Source of the DNA: a virus
Virus record (IMG/VR): IMGVR_UViG_3300044213_000107
Span: 124,001-188,000 of that record
Strand: one strand, 5' to 3'
Length of the DNA: 64,000 nucleotides
Below are positions 9,165 through 15,222 of this stretch, piece by piece. The position numbers and the translations under genes were made by a program. The notes beneath the pieces are model-generated. The model made no database searches and was not told the origin of the DNA. It worked only from the letters and a program-made list of their open reading frames with translations. Position 1 is the stretch's first letter, and the number at the start of each line of letters is the position of its first letter.

Positions 9165-9478
9165 TATGGTTTCTCCGCTTGATATCCTGGATACATGCTA
9201 GGAGCATTAGTTCTTATATCTGCAGGATTTTTTCTATGGTGCATATCGTCGCCTCCAGGAAAGGCCGCCGAAAGTGGGGCAACAATTTCATTTGGTTTGT
9301 TCGCATATTCAAGCTCGTTTGTCATACCAGATAGTTGTTTAATGATTGTAAGTTCGTCGGTTGTTGAATCAGGAGGATTTATAACTAAGTCAACTGTTGC
9401 AATTTCTTGTTCTTGTTGCTCGGCTGAATTTTGATCAACTAGATCAATAACTGTTCTTATAATGTCTGTAATCTTCAT
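9164..9478 (-). CDS. Small hypothetical protein, first gene of late fibre operon
   Basis: 104 residues with an amphipathic N-terminal helix (MKITDIIRTVIDLVDQ), an acidic middle and a His/Pro-rich tail (GGDDMHHRKNPADIR). I do not recognise the family. Two late-promoter boxes precede it, one only 4 nt from the ATG, and there is no good Shine-Dalgarno sequence. It is probably cotranscribed with the fibre genes downstream. Confidence 0.6.
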   Translation of the reverse strand: MKITDIIRTVIDLVDQNSAEQQEQEIATVDLVINPPDSTTDELTIIKQLSGMTNELEYANKPNEIVAPLSAAFPGGDDMHHRKNPADIRTNAPSMYPGYQAEKP

Positions 9479-9482
9479 ATCG

Positions 9483-9490
9483 TATTTATG
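9483..9490 (-). promoter_or_regulatory. Late promoter box (CATAAATA) proximal
   Basis: Ends 4 nt before the ATG of the 104-residue gene. Confidence 0.4.
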
Positions 9491-9502
9491 GATATTGCAG
9501 AG

Positions 9503-9510
9503 TATTTATA
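9503..9510 (-). promoter_or_regulatory. Perfect T4-type late promoter (TATAAATA)
   Basis: Exact TATAAATA on the minus strand, about 24 nt before the ATG and directly after a terminator, as expected for a gp55-dependent late start. A gp55 homologue itself is not in the window. Confidence 0.75.
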
Positions 9511-9520
9511 GTCAAAAGAA

Positions 9521-9539
9521 AACCCGCTTTTAGCGGGTT
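9521..9539 (-). terminator. Rho-independent terminator
   Basis: AACCCGC (9521-9527) pairs with GCGGGTT (9533-9539); minus-strand continuation is TTTTCTTTT. It ends the 63-residue gene and abuts the TATAAATA box. Confidence 0.85.
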
Positions 9540-9558
9540 GATGATAAGTGTGCAAAAT

Positions 9559-9750
9559 TTAAAGATTTTTAATATAATTGATAACTGCTTTGGCTTCTTG
9601 ATATCCCGATTCTGTTAACATGGCTTCGTTTATTTCGTTTAGTAAAGCCTGCTCTTGAGCATAATTGTGCATTACAAATGTCTGTCGATCAGTCATGCGT
9701 ATGTTATACAACACCGAGAACTGCTTAAATTGGTTATCTTTATTTTCCAT
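9559..9750 (-). CDS. Small hypothetical protein
   Basis: 63 residues, mostly predicted helical and acidic, with AQEQALLNEINEAML in the middle. No family recognised. A good ribosome binding site, AAAGGAAC, precedes the ATG and a terminator follows the stop, so it is very likely expressed. It is last in a run of small genes from 10.6 kb. Confidence 0.6.
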   Translation of the reverse strand: MENKDNQFKQFSVLYNIRMTDRQTFVMHNYAQEQALLNEINEAMLTESGYQEAKAVINYIKNL

Positions 9751-9770
9751 AATAGCGTTCCTTTTTGCAA

Positions 9771-10121
9771 TTAATCTAAGCGTGATCCGGAGTAGGCCTT
9801 AAAGCCGTACTTTTCAAACACTTTGGCGGCCGCTTCTGCACCTGCTTCCAGTGTATCTACATTCTGTACAGCCAATCCGCTGGGATTCCATACGCTGAAT
9901 GCTCGGGTGTAGTCTTGACGCACACCTGCGGCCTTGAGCATTTTACCAAGTTTAGTATTGCCTTTGATACCCCAAATATTAACCCAAGCAAAGCCGCACA
10001 TGCCTTGATCAACACCATTAAGACGAGTGCGAAAGAACGTGTCTGCGGCTACATAAGCAGCCTGTCGAGCTTCTGCCACAATGGCGTCTATTTGATTTTG
10101 TGTAAAATTGAGTGCGGTCAT
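9771..10121 (-). CDS. Conserved phage hypothetical protein
   Basis: 116 residues from the ATG at 10121, chosen because AAGGAGC lies 6 nt upstream; a longer in-frame extension lacks such a site. The C-terminal half (WNPSGLAVQNVDTLEAGA, then AAKVFEKYGF) looks like a small globular alpha/beta protein seen in other T4-like phages. No catalytic motif is evident. It is cotranscribed with the 68- and 91-residue genes. Confidence 0.6.
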   Translation of the reverse strand: MTALNFTQNQIDAIVAEARQAAYVAADTFFRTRLNGVDQGMCGFAWVNIWGIKGNTKLGKMLKAAGVRQDYTRAFSVWNPSGLAVQNVDTLEAGAEAAAKVFEKYGFKAYSGSRLD

Positions 10122-10131
10122 TTTTTGCTCC

Positions 10132-10338
10132 TTAGTTATCACTTACTTGTAAAACGTCTTTGTGCTCAACAATAACAGATTCACGTACTGCACCGTAGAC
10201 TTGAATTGGGATATCCAAGTCAACATGATGTGCAACTGTTCCACCTAACTGAACACGACTTAGTCGTACTCGGCCTGACACAGGGAAATCTCCGAGATAC
10301 GTACCTTTGATTTTTAATCCTTCTAGATTCCAAGTCAT
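10132..10338 (-). CDS. Small hypothetical beta protein
   Basis: 68 residues with alternating strands (LKIKGTYLGDFPVSGRV then GTVAHHVDLDIPI) and no helix-rich part. AAAGGAG 6 nt before the ATG. Function not recognised; it lies in the small-gene operon started by the TTGACC/TATAAT promoter at 10.67 kb. Confidence 0.6.
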   Translation of the reverse strand: MTWNLEGLKIKGTYLGDFPVSGRVRLSRVQLGGTVAHHVDLDIPIQVYGAVRESVIVEHKDVLQVSDN

Positions 10339-10351
10339 AACGAACTCCTTT

Positions 10352-10627
10352 TTATGCAGCTTGCTTGCGATCTTCCATCATTTCGCCGAGTATGAATTTT
10401 GCACGGTTCAGCTCTTTGCGAGCTTGTTCGGTATCGCCAAAAGACATTAGTTCTTGAGCATCTGACAAAATGCTCATTACAACCATTTCCAAACCAGTCA
10501 TACGAGCGGTAAAGCTTTCCATGTATTGTTTGCGGATATCAGATTCAGACATACCGTAGCAGTTTTTTTCAAATTCAGTAATACTAGGATCTTTGCCAGT
10601 ATCTAACATGAGAGCTTCAATAGACAT
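10352..10627 (-). CDS. Conserved phage hypothetical protein, helical
   Basis: 91 residues, predicted all-alpha. The central segment (TARMTGLEMVVMSILSDAQ) and the repeated acid/Met pattern resemble small regulatory helical proteins of T4-like phages, but no family can be named. It is the first gene after a near-consensus promoter and carries AAAGGAAC upstream of the ATG, so early expression is expected. Confidence 0.6.
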   Translation of the reverse strand: MSIEALMLDTGKDPSITEFEKNCYGMSESDIRKQYMESFTARMTGLEMVVMSILSDAQELMSFGDTEQARKELNRAKFILGEMMEDRKQAA

Positions 10628-10657
10628 ATTGTGTTCCTTTTTGTTTACTATGTGTTT

Positions 10658-10686
10658 ATTATACTAAAATGGGTGTTTTTGGTCAA
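10658..10686 (-). promoter_or_regulatory. Near-consensus sigma70 promoter
   Basis: TTGACC (10681-10686), 17-bp spacer, TATAAT (10658-10663). The -35 box lies in a small inverted repeat. Confidence 0.8.
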
Positions 10687-10703
10687 CCAAACGGTGTTGT
10701 ATT

Positions 10704-11018
10704 TTAGTGACTGTTCAACGCAGGGTTAAATCCATTGATTAACTCACGCTCTACGGCATGTGCGGGTTTGCGTCCACGCACAATGTCAACTAAAAGTACC
10801 GCAAAAGCTTCTGCACCATGCTCACGAATACTGCGGCATAAAGCCCACGATTTGTTTTCAGTTACTGCACGACGAACGTGCTTTTGAAAACGAACTTTTA
10901 GAGCTTTATTGATTTGTGCACCGCATACAGTAATACCAATATAACTTTCGTTAGTGTTAGTGTTCACTAACATGTATACTGCATGTTTTGTATCTTGGCG
11001 TCTTTTGCGTTTTATCAT
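10704..11018 (-). CDS. GIY-YIG domain protein (homing-endonuclease-like)
   Basis: 104 residues. A basic N-terminus (KRKRRQDTKH) leads into VYMLVNTNTNESYIGIT, which fits the GIY-(x10)-YIG signature, followed by R-rich helices and a near-C-terminal ELINGFNPALN that often ends this minimal domain. No DNA-binding extension is present. The ATG begins 6 nt after a TATAAT box with no ribosome binding site, so a leaderless transcript is likely. Free-standing GIY-YIG enzymes are common in T4-like phages; substrate unknown. Confidence 0.75.
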   Translation of the reverse strand: MIKRKRRQDTKHAVYMLVNTNTNESYIGITVCGAQINKALKVRFQKHVRRAVTENKSWALCRSIREHGAEAFAVLLVDIVRGRKPAHAVERELINGFNPALNSH

Positions 11019-11024
11019 GTATTA

Positions 11025-11055
11025 ATTATAACAGATTTTGGGCTCAAAAACGCAA
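11025..11055 (-). promoter_or_regulatory. Extended -10 promoter, leaderless GIY-YIG gene
   Basis: TGT-TATAAT (11025-11033) with a weak -35 (TTGCGT at a long 19-bp spacing). The start codon is 6 nt downstream of TATAAT. Confidence 0.55.
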
Positions 11056-11080
11056 AAACCCGCCAAAAAAGCGGGTTTTT
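11054..11080 (-). terminator. Strong hairpin terminator
   Basis: Ten-pair stem, AAAAACCCGC (11054-11063) with GCGGGTTTTT (11071-11080). A-run and T-run on either side make it usable on both strands. Confidence 0.85.
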
Positions 11081-11103
11081 GTGGTAAAAATACTACAAAA
11101 AAT

Positions 11104-11121
11104 GTAGTACTTTAGTACTAC
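11104..11121 (-). terminator. Second hairpin terminator just upstream
   Basis: GTAGTAC (11104-11110) with GTACTAC (11115-11121), followed on the minus strand by ATTTTTTG. It overlaps the stop of the 43-residue gene and forms a tandem terminator with the next hairpin. Confidence 0.65.
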
Positions 11122-11252
11122 TATCTTACAGTTTCTGTGTGTTTGTGTTTAATACTTTTTTTGAGTATTTTGAACCAGAATTTCTTCACACGTTCCATGT
11201 TGTGATCAAACTCGGCTCTATTCAGTTTCTGTATTAATTTTTTAAGTTTCAT
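11121..11252 (-). CDS. Short basic hypothetical protein (43 aa)
   Basis: Begins MKLKKLIQKLNRAEFDH and ends KHKHTETVR; very rich in Lys/Arg/His with an amphipathic N-terminal helix. AAGGA lies 8 nt before the ATG, and the stop is immediately followed by two terminators, which together support a real gene. Nothing about its role can be read beyond likely nucleic-acid or membrane-surface binding because of charge. Confidence 0.5.
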   Translation of the reverse strand: MKLKKLIQKLNRAEFDHNMERVKKFWFKILKKSIKHKHTETVR

Positions 11253-11267
11253 GACGGGATTCCTTGG

Positions 11268-11675
11268 TTATTGTATCACTTGAGTAAACACACGACCTTG
11301 ATAACTAAAGGTGACAGTTTCACCTTGTTGTACTGTCACTGGCACCAGACGACACACCTGACGAGCTTCTGCTCTAGCCGAATCGTGCCCCACATTGTTG
11401 CCAATGGCTCCACCTATGAGTGCACCCACTACACCTCCGGCCAATCTATCACGGTTGTTGCCCCCAATGGTACTGCCAATGGCTGCACCGGCCAAGGCAC
11501 CAATGGTGCTGTCGGTTTGACTGTTGTCTTGTATCACTGACTGTACCGAACACTGTTGCTGGTATGTGGTCAGGTAGCGTGGCTGGCGAGCAATCACCAT
11601 GGCAACATCTGCAGCCTGTTGAGCATGAGATGCCACTGCAGACCATAATAAAAAGAATGTGATTAATGTTTTCAT
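11268..11675 (-). CDS. Exported glycine-zipper envelope protein
   Basis: 135 residues. Signal peptide MKTLITFFLLWSAVASHA (1-18) with probable cleavage before Gln19. Residues about 56-98 form a glycine-zipper segment (IGALAGAAIGSTIGG, then GGVVGALIGGAIGN), as in the bacterial 17-kDa antigen/SlyB-like envelope proteins. The C-terminal part is soluble (VTVQQGETVTFSYQGRVF). No lipobox cysteine is seen at the cleavage site. It precedes a second exported protein and a SleB hydrolase, suggesting an envelope-modifying or lysis-related module; it may also be an acquired host gene. Confidence 0.75.
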   Translation of the reverse strand: MKTLITFFLLWSAVASHAQQAADVAMVIARQPRYLTTYQQQCSVQSVIQDNSQTDSTIGALAGAAIGSTIGGNNRDRLAGGVVGALIGGAIGNNVGHDSARAEARQVCRLVPVTVQQGETVTFSYQGRVFTQVIQ

Positions 11676-11676
11676 A

Positions 11677-11985
11677 TTAATTTGGTACCGCTACAATTTT
11701 ATGCACACCAGTTTGTGGGTCAACCATTTCTTGCCAGTGGTATCCAACAGGTGGTGCTTGCACAACTGTTTGTGGCTGTTGAACAACAACACTTGGTTGC
11801 TCAACCACAACAGTATTCGGACGTGCTAGTTCATATCCAACTACCCCTCCGATCACTGCAGGTGCTACCCAGCATCCGCCACATCCATAATATCCGCTGT
11901 GCCACCCGCCAAAACGATATGGCCCATGTGCCTGGGTTAGACCAAATGATGTTAGTAGTAAAAATAAAGCAACAACTTTTTTCAT
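11677..11985 (-). CDS. Exported Val/Gln/Pro-rich periplasmic protein
   Basis: 102 residues from the ATG at 11985, chosen for AAGGAGA 6 nt upstream. Signal peptide MKKVVALFLLLTSFGLTQA, then a Gly/Tyr/Trp/His-rich stretch (GWHSGYYGCGGC), a short hydrophobic glycine segment, a VVVEQPSVVVQQPQTVV low-complexity run and a C-terminal YHWQEMVDPQTGVHKIVAV. It looks like host envelope proteins of the YMGG/glycine-zipper group. Function unknown; paired with the neighbouring glycine-zipper gene. Confidence 0.7.
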   Translation of the reverse strand: MKKVVALFLLLTSFGLTQAHGPYRFGGWHSGYYGCGGCWVAPAVIGGVVGYELARPNTVVVEQPSVVVQQPQTVVQAPPVGYHWQEMVDPQTGVHKIVAVPN

Positions 11986-11995
11986 AAGATTCTCC

Positions 11996-12181
11996 TTAGT
12001 GTAGAACTCTTGTATTGCTAATGTCCTCAACATCATCAATACCGTATATATTTAGTATTTTACATACTTCGGCTGGATTTGTCAATGAAGTGGGCAAATA
12101 ACAACTTTTTAGTTCTCCGGTTTGCCCAATTACAAATACATAATCCGTTGGTTCTACTGTTGTTTGTTTTTCTTTAATCAT
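11996..12181 (-). CDS. Small hypothetical protein
   Basis: 61 residues from the ATG at 12181 (AGAGATAATATT precedes it); an earlier ATG at 12205 would overlap the SleB gene. Sequence has two short beta strands (YVFVIGQTGELK) and a helix. No family recognised. It sits between the lysin and the exported proteins. Confidence 0.5.
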   Translation of the reverse strand: MIKEKQTTVEPTDYVFVIGQTGELKSCYLPTSLTNPAEVCKILNIYGIDDVEDISNTRVLH

Positions 12182-12185
12182 AATA

Positions 12186-12794
12186 TTATCTCTTGTAAAA
12201 GACATGATTGTCTATAACAGCAACTGGTGTAATTTTGTATCCAGTTTGCAAACTTTTTTCATGGAAGTATGTTGCACCACCAGTGATGTCAACTTGTGAT
12301 TTTTTGTCAACACTTAACAATGCATATGCTATGTCAACACTTTGTTTCCATGAACTACTTTTCATATTAATAGGCAACAAATTTTCTTCGCAGACCCATG
12401 AAAATTGACAAACGTTGTCTTGTGATTGGTGCACAACTCCGCAGACGCTGTGTGGAAATAATCTACTGCTCATGCGATTAAGAACAACATAGCCAACTGC
12501 CATTTTTCCTGCAGGGCTTTGTGTGCCGGCTTCTCTATAAATGTTTTCAGCCATGCATTGTAGTTCTTGATTGTTTACCGGTTTCTTAACTTCCTCTGCA
12601 ACTACCGGTTTTATGGATCCTGCCTTAAGCGGAGGAATCACCGTAGAAATAAATTCTGTTGTAGAATTTGTGACGGCTCTTAGGTCATTCAAATCTACAC
12701 TCAGTTTCAAAATAAAACTAACACTACACATCAACAATACAAATAACAAAATGATTGTTGGTGTTGGCAGAAGTTGATTTTGGTTTATGATCAT
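12186..12794 (-). CDS. SleB-type cell-wall hydrolase, membrane anchored
   Basis: 202 residues. An N-terminal transmembrane segment (about 12-31) could be a signal-anchor. Residues 78-202 match the Hydrolase_2 (SleB/CwlJ) family: CMAENIYREAG with the likely catalytic Glu88, AVGYVVLNRM, FPHSVCGVV, CQFSWVC and the terminal NHVFYKR. These enzymes cleave peptidoglycan as lytic transglycosylases. It has AAAGGAGAT before the ATG and a possible late-promoter box. A SAR-type or anchored endolysin for host lysis is the best reading. Confidence 0.85.
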   Translation of the reverse strand: MIINQNQLLPTPTIILLFVLLMCSVSFILKLSVDLNDLRAVTNSTTEFISTVIPPLKAGSIKPVVAEEVKKPVNNQELQCMAENIYREAGTQSPAGKMAVGYVVLNRMSSRLFPHSVCGVVHQSQDNVCQFSWVCEENLLPINMKSSSWKQSVDIAYALLSVDKKSQVDITGGATYFHEKSLQTGYKITPVAVIDNHVFYKR

Positions 12795-12823
12795 TGAGAT
12801 CTCCTTTCATCTATCCTGTAAGA

Positions 12824-12831
12824 TATTTACA
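12824..12831 (-). promoter_or_regulatory. Possible late promoter box (TGTAAATA) of lysin gene
   Basis: One mismatch from TATAAATA, 29 nt before the SleB ATG. Confidence 0.35.
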
Positions 12832-12911
12832 GACAGGTTTAGCCAGTTATAATACTATATAACAGGTTTTTTGGTGGTTATAGTGGGTTTTTATCGCCGT
12901 TAACTGCGTAG

Positions 12912-13217
12912 TTAACCAGCAATCACATCTGACGATCCGCCGACAATACTGCCCGAATCACAACTGTCTCCAATTCTTGCAAGCGCCTTGCCACCAACAA
13001 TTACAGTGCCAGAACCGGCATTGATTGCGGCAGTATGATGTGCAGAACAATTTTTTCCACCATAGGCATGATCCTGTGTTGGATCGCCTACGCACTCAAC
13101 TGCTATGCCATTAACATATACATGAGCAGACTCGCCGGTAGGGCCAGTTAAGGTTGTGGTAGAATCACAACCGTGACCTGTTGAAACTGAATCACCTTGT
13201 CTTGCTACTCCGGGCAT
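12912..13217 (-). CDS. PAAR-domain spike-tip protein
   Basis: 101 residues covering a full PAAR domain: GVARQGDSVSTGHGC at the N-terminus, VYVNGIAVECVGD in the middle and VIVGGKALARIGDSCDSG near the end, with histidines and cysteines positioned for metal binding at the tip. PAAR proteins cap the VgrG/gp5-type central spike; T4 gp5.4 is the phage example. The ATG overlaps the stop of the upstream 104-residue gene. Confidence 0.9.
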   Translation of the reverse strand: MPGVARQGDSVSTGHGCDSTTTLTGPTGESAHVYVNGIAVECVGDPTQDHAYGGKNCSAHHTAAINAGSGTVIVGGKALARIGDSCDSGSIVGGSSDVIAG

Positions 13218-13531
13218 TATCCAAATACTCCTCCGGCACTGACTGGTTGGATACCAGTTGTGGTTTGAATGTAATGATTTTTCATCTCGTCAATCACTGC
13301 CGCGGCCATCATCACATGTTGTTTGCTGATGGAGATATTTTGTTTGAGATCAGATGTCAACAAACTCTGCATGAGACCAATGCCCTTGGGACTGGGCATG
13401 ACTGTACAGGGTCGGCTCACTGTGTAGGCCATCATTTCATCTGCCACCACCTGTGCCACCACTTCATCACCATTCACCAGTTTCATGGCAATGATATCAC
13501 CTTTGTCAAATTTTTGTGTGTTTATCAGCAT
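13217..13531 (-). CDS. Conserved phage hypothetical, small beta-barrel-like
   Basis: 104 residues. IIAMKLVNGDEVVAQVV resembles the strand 1-2 region of small Sm/SH3-like proteins; a PRPCTVMPSP turn and a basic helix follow. Homologues of this layout occur in T4-like phages next to PAAR or RNR genes, but I cannot give a function. It shares start/stop bases with both neighbours, so it is coupled to PAAR and glutaredoxin. Confidence 0.6.
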   Translation of the reverse strand: MLINTQKFDKGDIIAMKLVNGDEVVAQVVADEMMAYTVSRPCTVMPSPKGIGLMQSLLTSDLKQNISISKQHVMMAAAVIDEMKNHYIQTTTGIQPVSAGGVFG

Positions 13532-13770
13532 TATGCATCCTTGAGTTGTTCTTCAGTGAGTCGGCGGAGACCGTTGAATCCACCTTCCACAAACAGTTTT
13601 CCATCTTTGTAGATCTGCGGAACTGTTCGATGGCCTTCGGCTAATATAAATTCTCTAGCTTCAGGAACTTCATCAATTTTAATTTCTTCAAAGGCCACGC
13701 CTCGATTTTTTAATAATGCTTTTGCTTGATCACAAAAGCCACAATGATTTTTTGAATATACAGTTAACAT
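13531..13770 (-). CDS. grx: Glutaredoxin
   Basis: 79 residues with the redox centre CGFC (10-13), the cis-proline region TVPQI and the glutathione-binding GGFNGL. Reduces ribonucleotide reductase and other disulfides; the neighbouring nrdB and nrdA make RNR the obvious partner. One intervening 103-residue gene separates it from nrdB. Translation is coupled at both ends. Confidence 0.93.
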   Translation of the reverse strand: MLTVYSKNHCGFCDQAKALLKNRGVAFEEIKIDEVPEAREFILAEGHRTVPQIYKDGKLFVEGGFNGLRRLTEEQLKDA

Positions 13771-14081
13771 TATTCTCTTTCTTCTCGCACAGTAAAAATT
13801 GTCTGTGTCTCTAGTATATATCTATCAAAGAAGGCCTTCCATTCCAAATCTGTCCGTTTATTGCGTTCAGCAGTGGCTTCATCACGCCATACATACGTAT
13901 CAGGTCCAGCTATATCCATTAGACCTTCTGCGATTGCTTCTGCACGATACGCACGTTGTCTACGCTCTGATTCGTAGAACCGATCTTGTTCTTCTTTGCT
14001 GAGTGTTGCTACCCAATCATGTAATAACATGGGCCGAACACCTTCGGGCCATGCGTATTCAAAATGATGGCGAACCTGCAT
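13770..14081 (-). CDS. Hypothetical protein between nrdB and glutaredoxin
   Basis: 103 residues, charged and helical, with SKEEQDRFYESERRQRAYR in the middle and aromatic residues throughout. No motif recognised. Its start is immediately after the nrdB stop and its end overlaps the glutaredoxin ATG, so it belongs to the RNR operon; a role in nucleotide metabolism is only an inference from position. Confidence 0.6.
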   Translation of the reverse strand: MQVRHHFEYAWPEGVRPMLLHDWVATLSKEEQDRFYESERRQRAYRAEAIAEGLMDIAGPDTYVWRDEATAERNKRTDLEWKAFFDRYILETQTIFTVREERE

Positions 14082-15209
14082 TTACAAACTAAATCCTTTA
14101 AATGTATTGGTGTCTACGTCTTGTTTTGTGCCACCAATAACATAACTACTAATTTCAGTTTCTTGTGGTGCAACCTGCACTTCACTGCCAGCAATCCATT
14201 TTTGTGTCCAAGGCAATGGATTACTGCCAGGTTTTAATCCGCAGTCTAAGCCTACTGCAGTCATTCGTTTGCAGGTCAACCAATCAACATAATCACACAA
14301 CAATTGTCTATTAAGACCGATCATCGATCCATCTTTAAACAAATACTCTGCCCATGCTTTTTCTTGTGCAGCAGCCTGTAAAAACATTGCTTCACATTCT
14401 GCCTTGGTTTCTTCTCTGATTTTGACGAAATCTGCATCGTCGCCGGGCAACAATTTAATAAGCATTTGAGTGCTTCCTAGATGCACATTCTCGTCGCGGC
14501 AGATCAATTTAATGATCTTGGCGTTGCCTTCCATCTTCTTTAACTCTGCAAATGCCCAACTACATGCAAAACTAACATAAAAACGAATACCTTCAAGTGC
14601 ATTTACCGAGTTAATCGCCAGCCATAGTTTCTTTTTTAGTTCGTAGGTGTCAACAACAACTTCTTTGCCGTTGACAGAGTGAGTCCCGGCACCTAATAAA
14701 TTATAATAGTTGCCATACTCAATAACATCATCGTAGTATCGACTGATGTCTCGAGCACAATTTGCAATTTCTTCAATGTCCAGTAGACCATCAAAGATTT
14801 CGCTAGGGTTGCTGTACACATTGCGAATAATATGTGTATAGCTTCTACTGTGGATAGTTTCGTTAAACGTCCACGTGTTGATCCAAGTTTCCAATTCAGG
14901 AATACTAACAAGTGGTAGCAAGGCCAAACTTGGACTACGGCCTTGTACGCTGTCTAATAATATTTGTCTTTTTAAATTACTAGTAAAAATGTGTTGTTCA
15001 AACGGTGTTAGTTCTTTAAAGTCCTTGGCATCACGAAGAACATCAACTTCCTCGGGACGCCAGAAGAAACCTAATTGTTTATCTGTTAGTTTATCAAATT
15101 GCCTGTATTTTAATGTTTCATAACGTTGTAGTGTTGTTGGGCCTGACGGGTCCAGAAACATAAGTGCTTCTGTATGTTTTGTTTTATTATTGATGTTAAA
15201 AACGCTCAT
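14082..15209 (-). CDS. nrdB: Ribonucleotide reductase class Ia, beta subunit
   Basis: 375 residues, normal length. Iron ligands and radical tyrosine are conserved: D86 in LLDSVQGRSPS, then NETIHSRSYTH with E117, H120 and Y124 (equivalent to E. coli E115, H118, Y122). The later ligands are in LICRDENVHLG. The protein makes the tyrosyl radical for NrdA. AAAGGC before the ATG; nrdA stops 13 nt upstream. Confidence 0.97.
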   Translation of the reverse strand: MSVFNINNKTKHTEALMFLDPSGPTTLQRYETLKYRQFDKLTDKQLGFFWRPEEVDVLRDAKDFKELTPFEQHIFTSNLKRQILLDSVQGRSPSLALLPLVSIPELETWINTWTFNETIHSRSYTHIIRNVYSNPSEIFDGLLDIEEIANCARDISRYYDDVIEYGNYYNLLGAGTHSVNGKEVVVDTYELKKKLWLAINSVNALEGIRFYVSFACSWAFAELKKMEGNAKIIKLICRDENVHLGSTQMLIKLLPGDDADFVKIREETKAECEAMFLQAAAQEKAWAEYLFKDGSMIGLNRQLLCDYVDWLTCKRMTAVGLDCGLKPGSNPLPWTQKWIAGSEVQVAPQETEISSYVIGGTKQDVDTNTFKGFSL

Positions 15210-15222
15210 TGTATTTTTGCCT

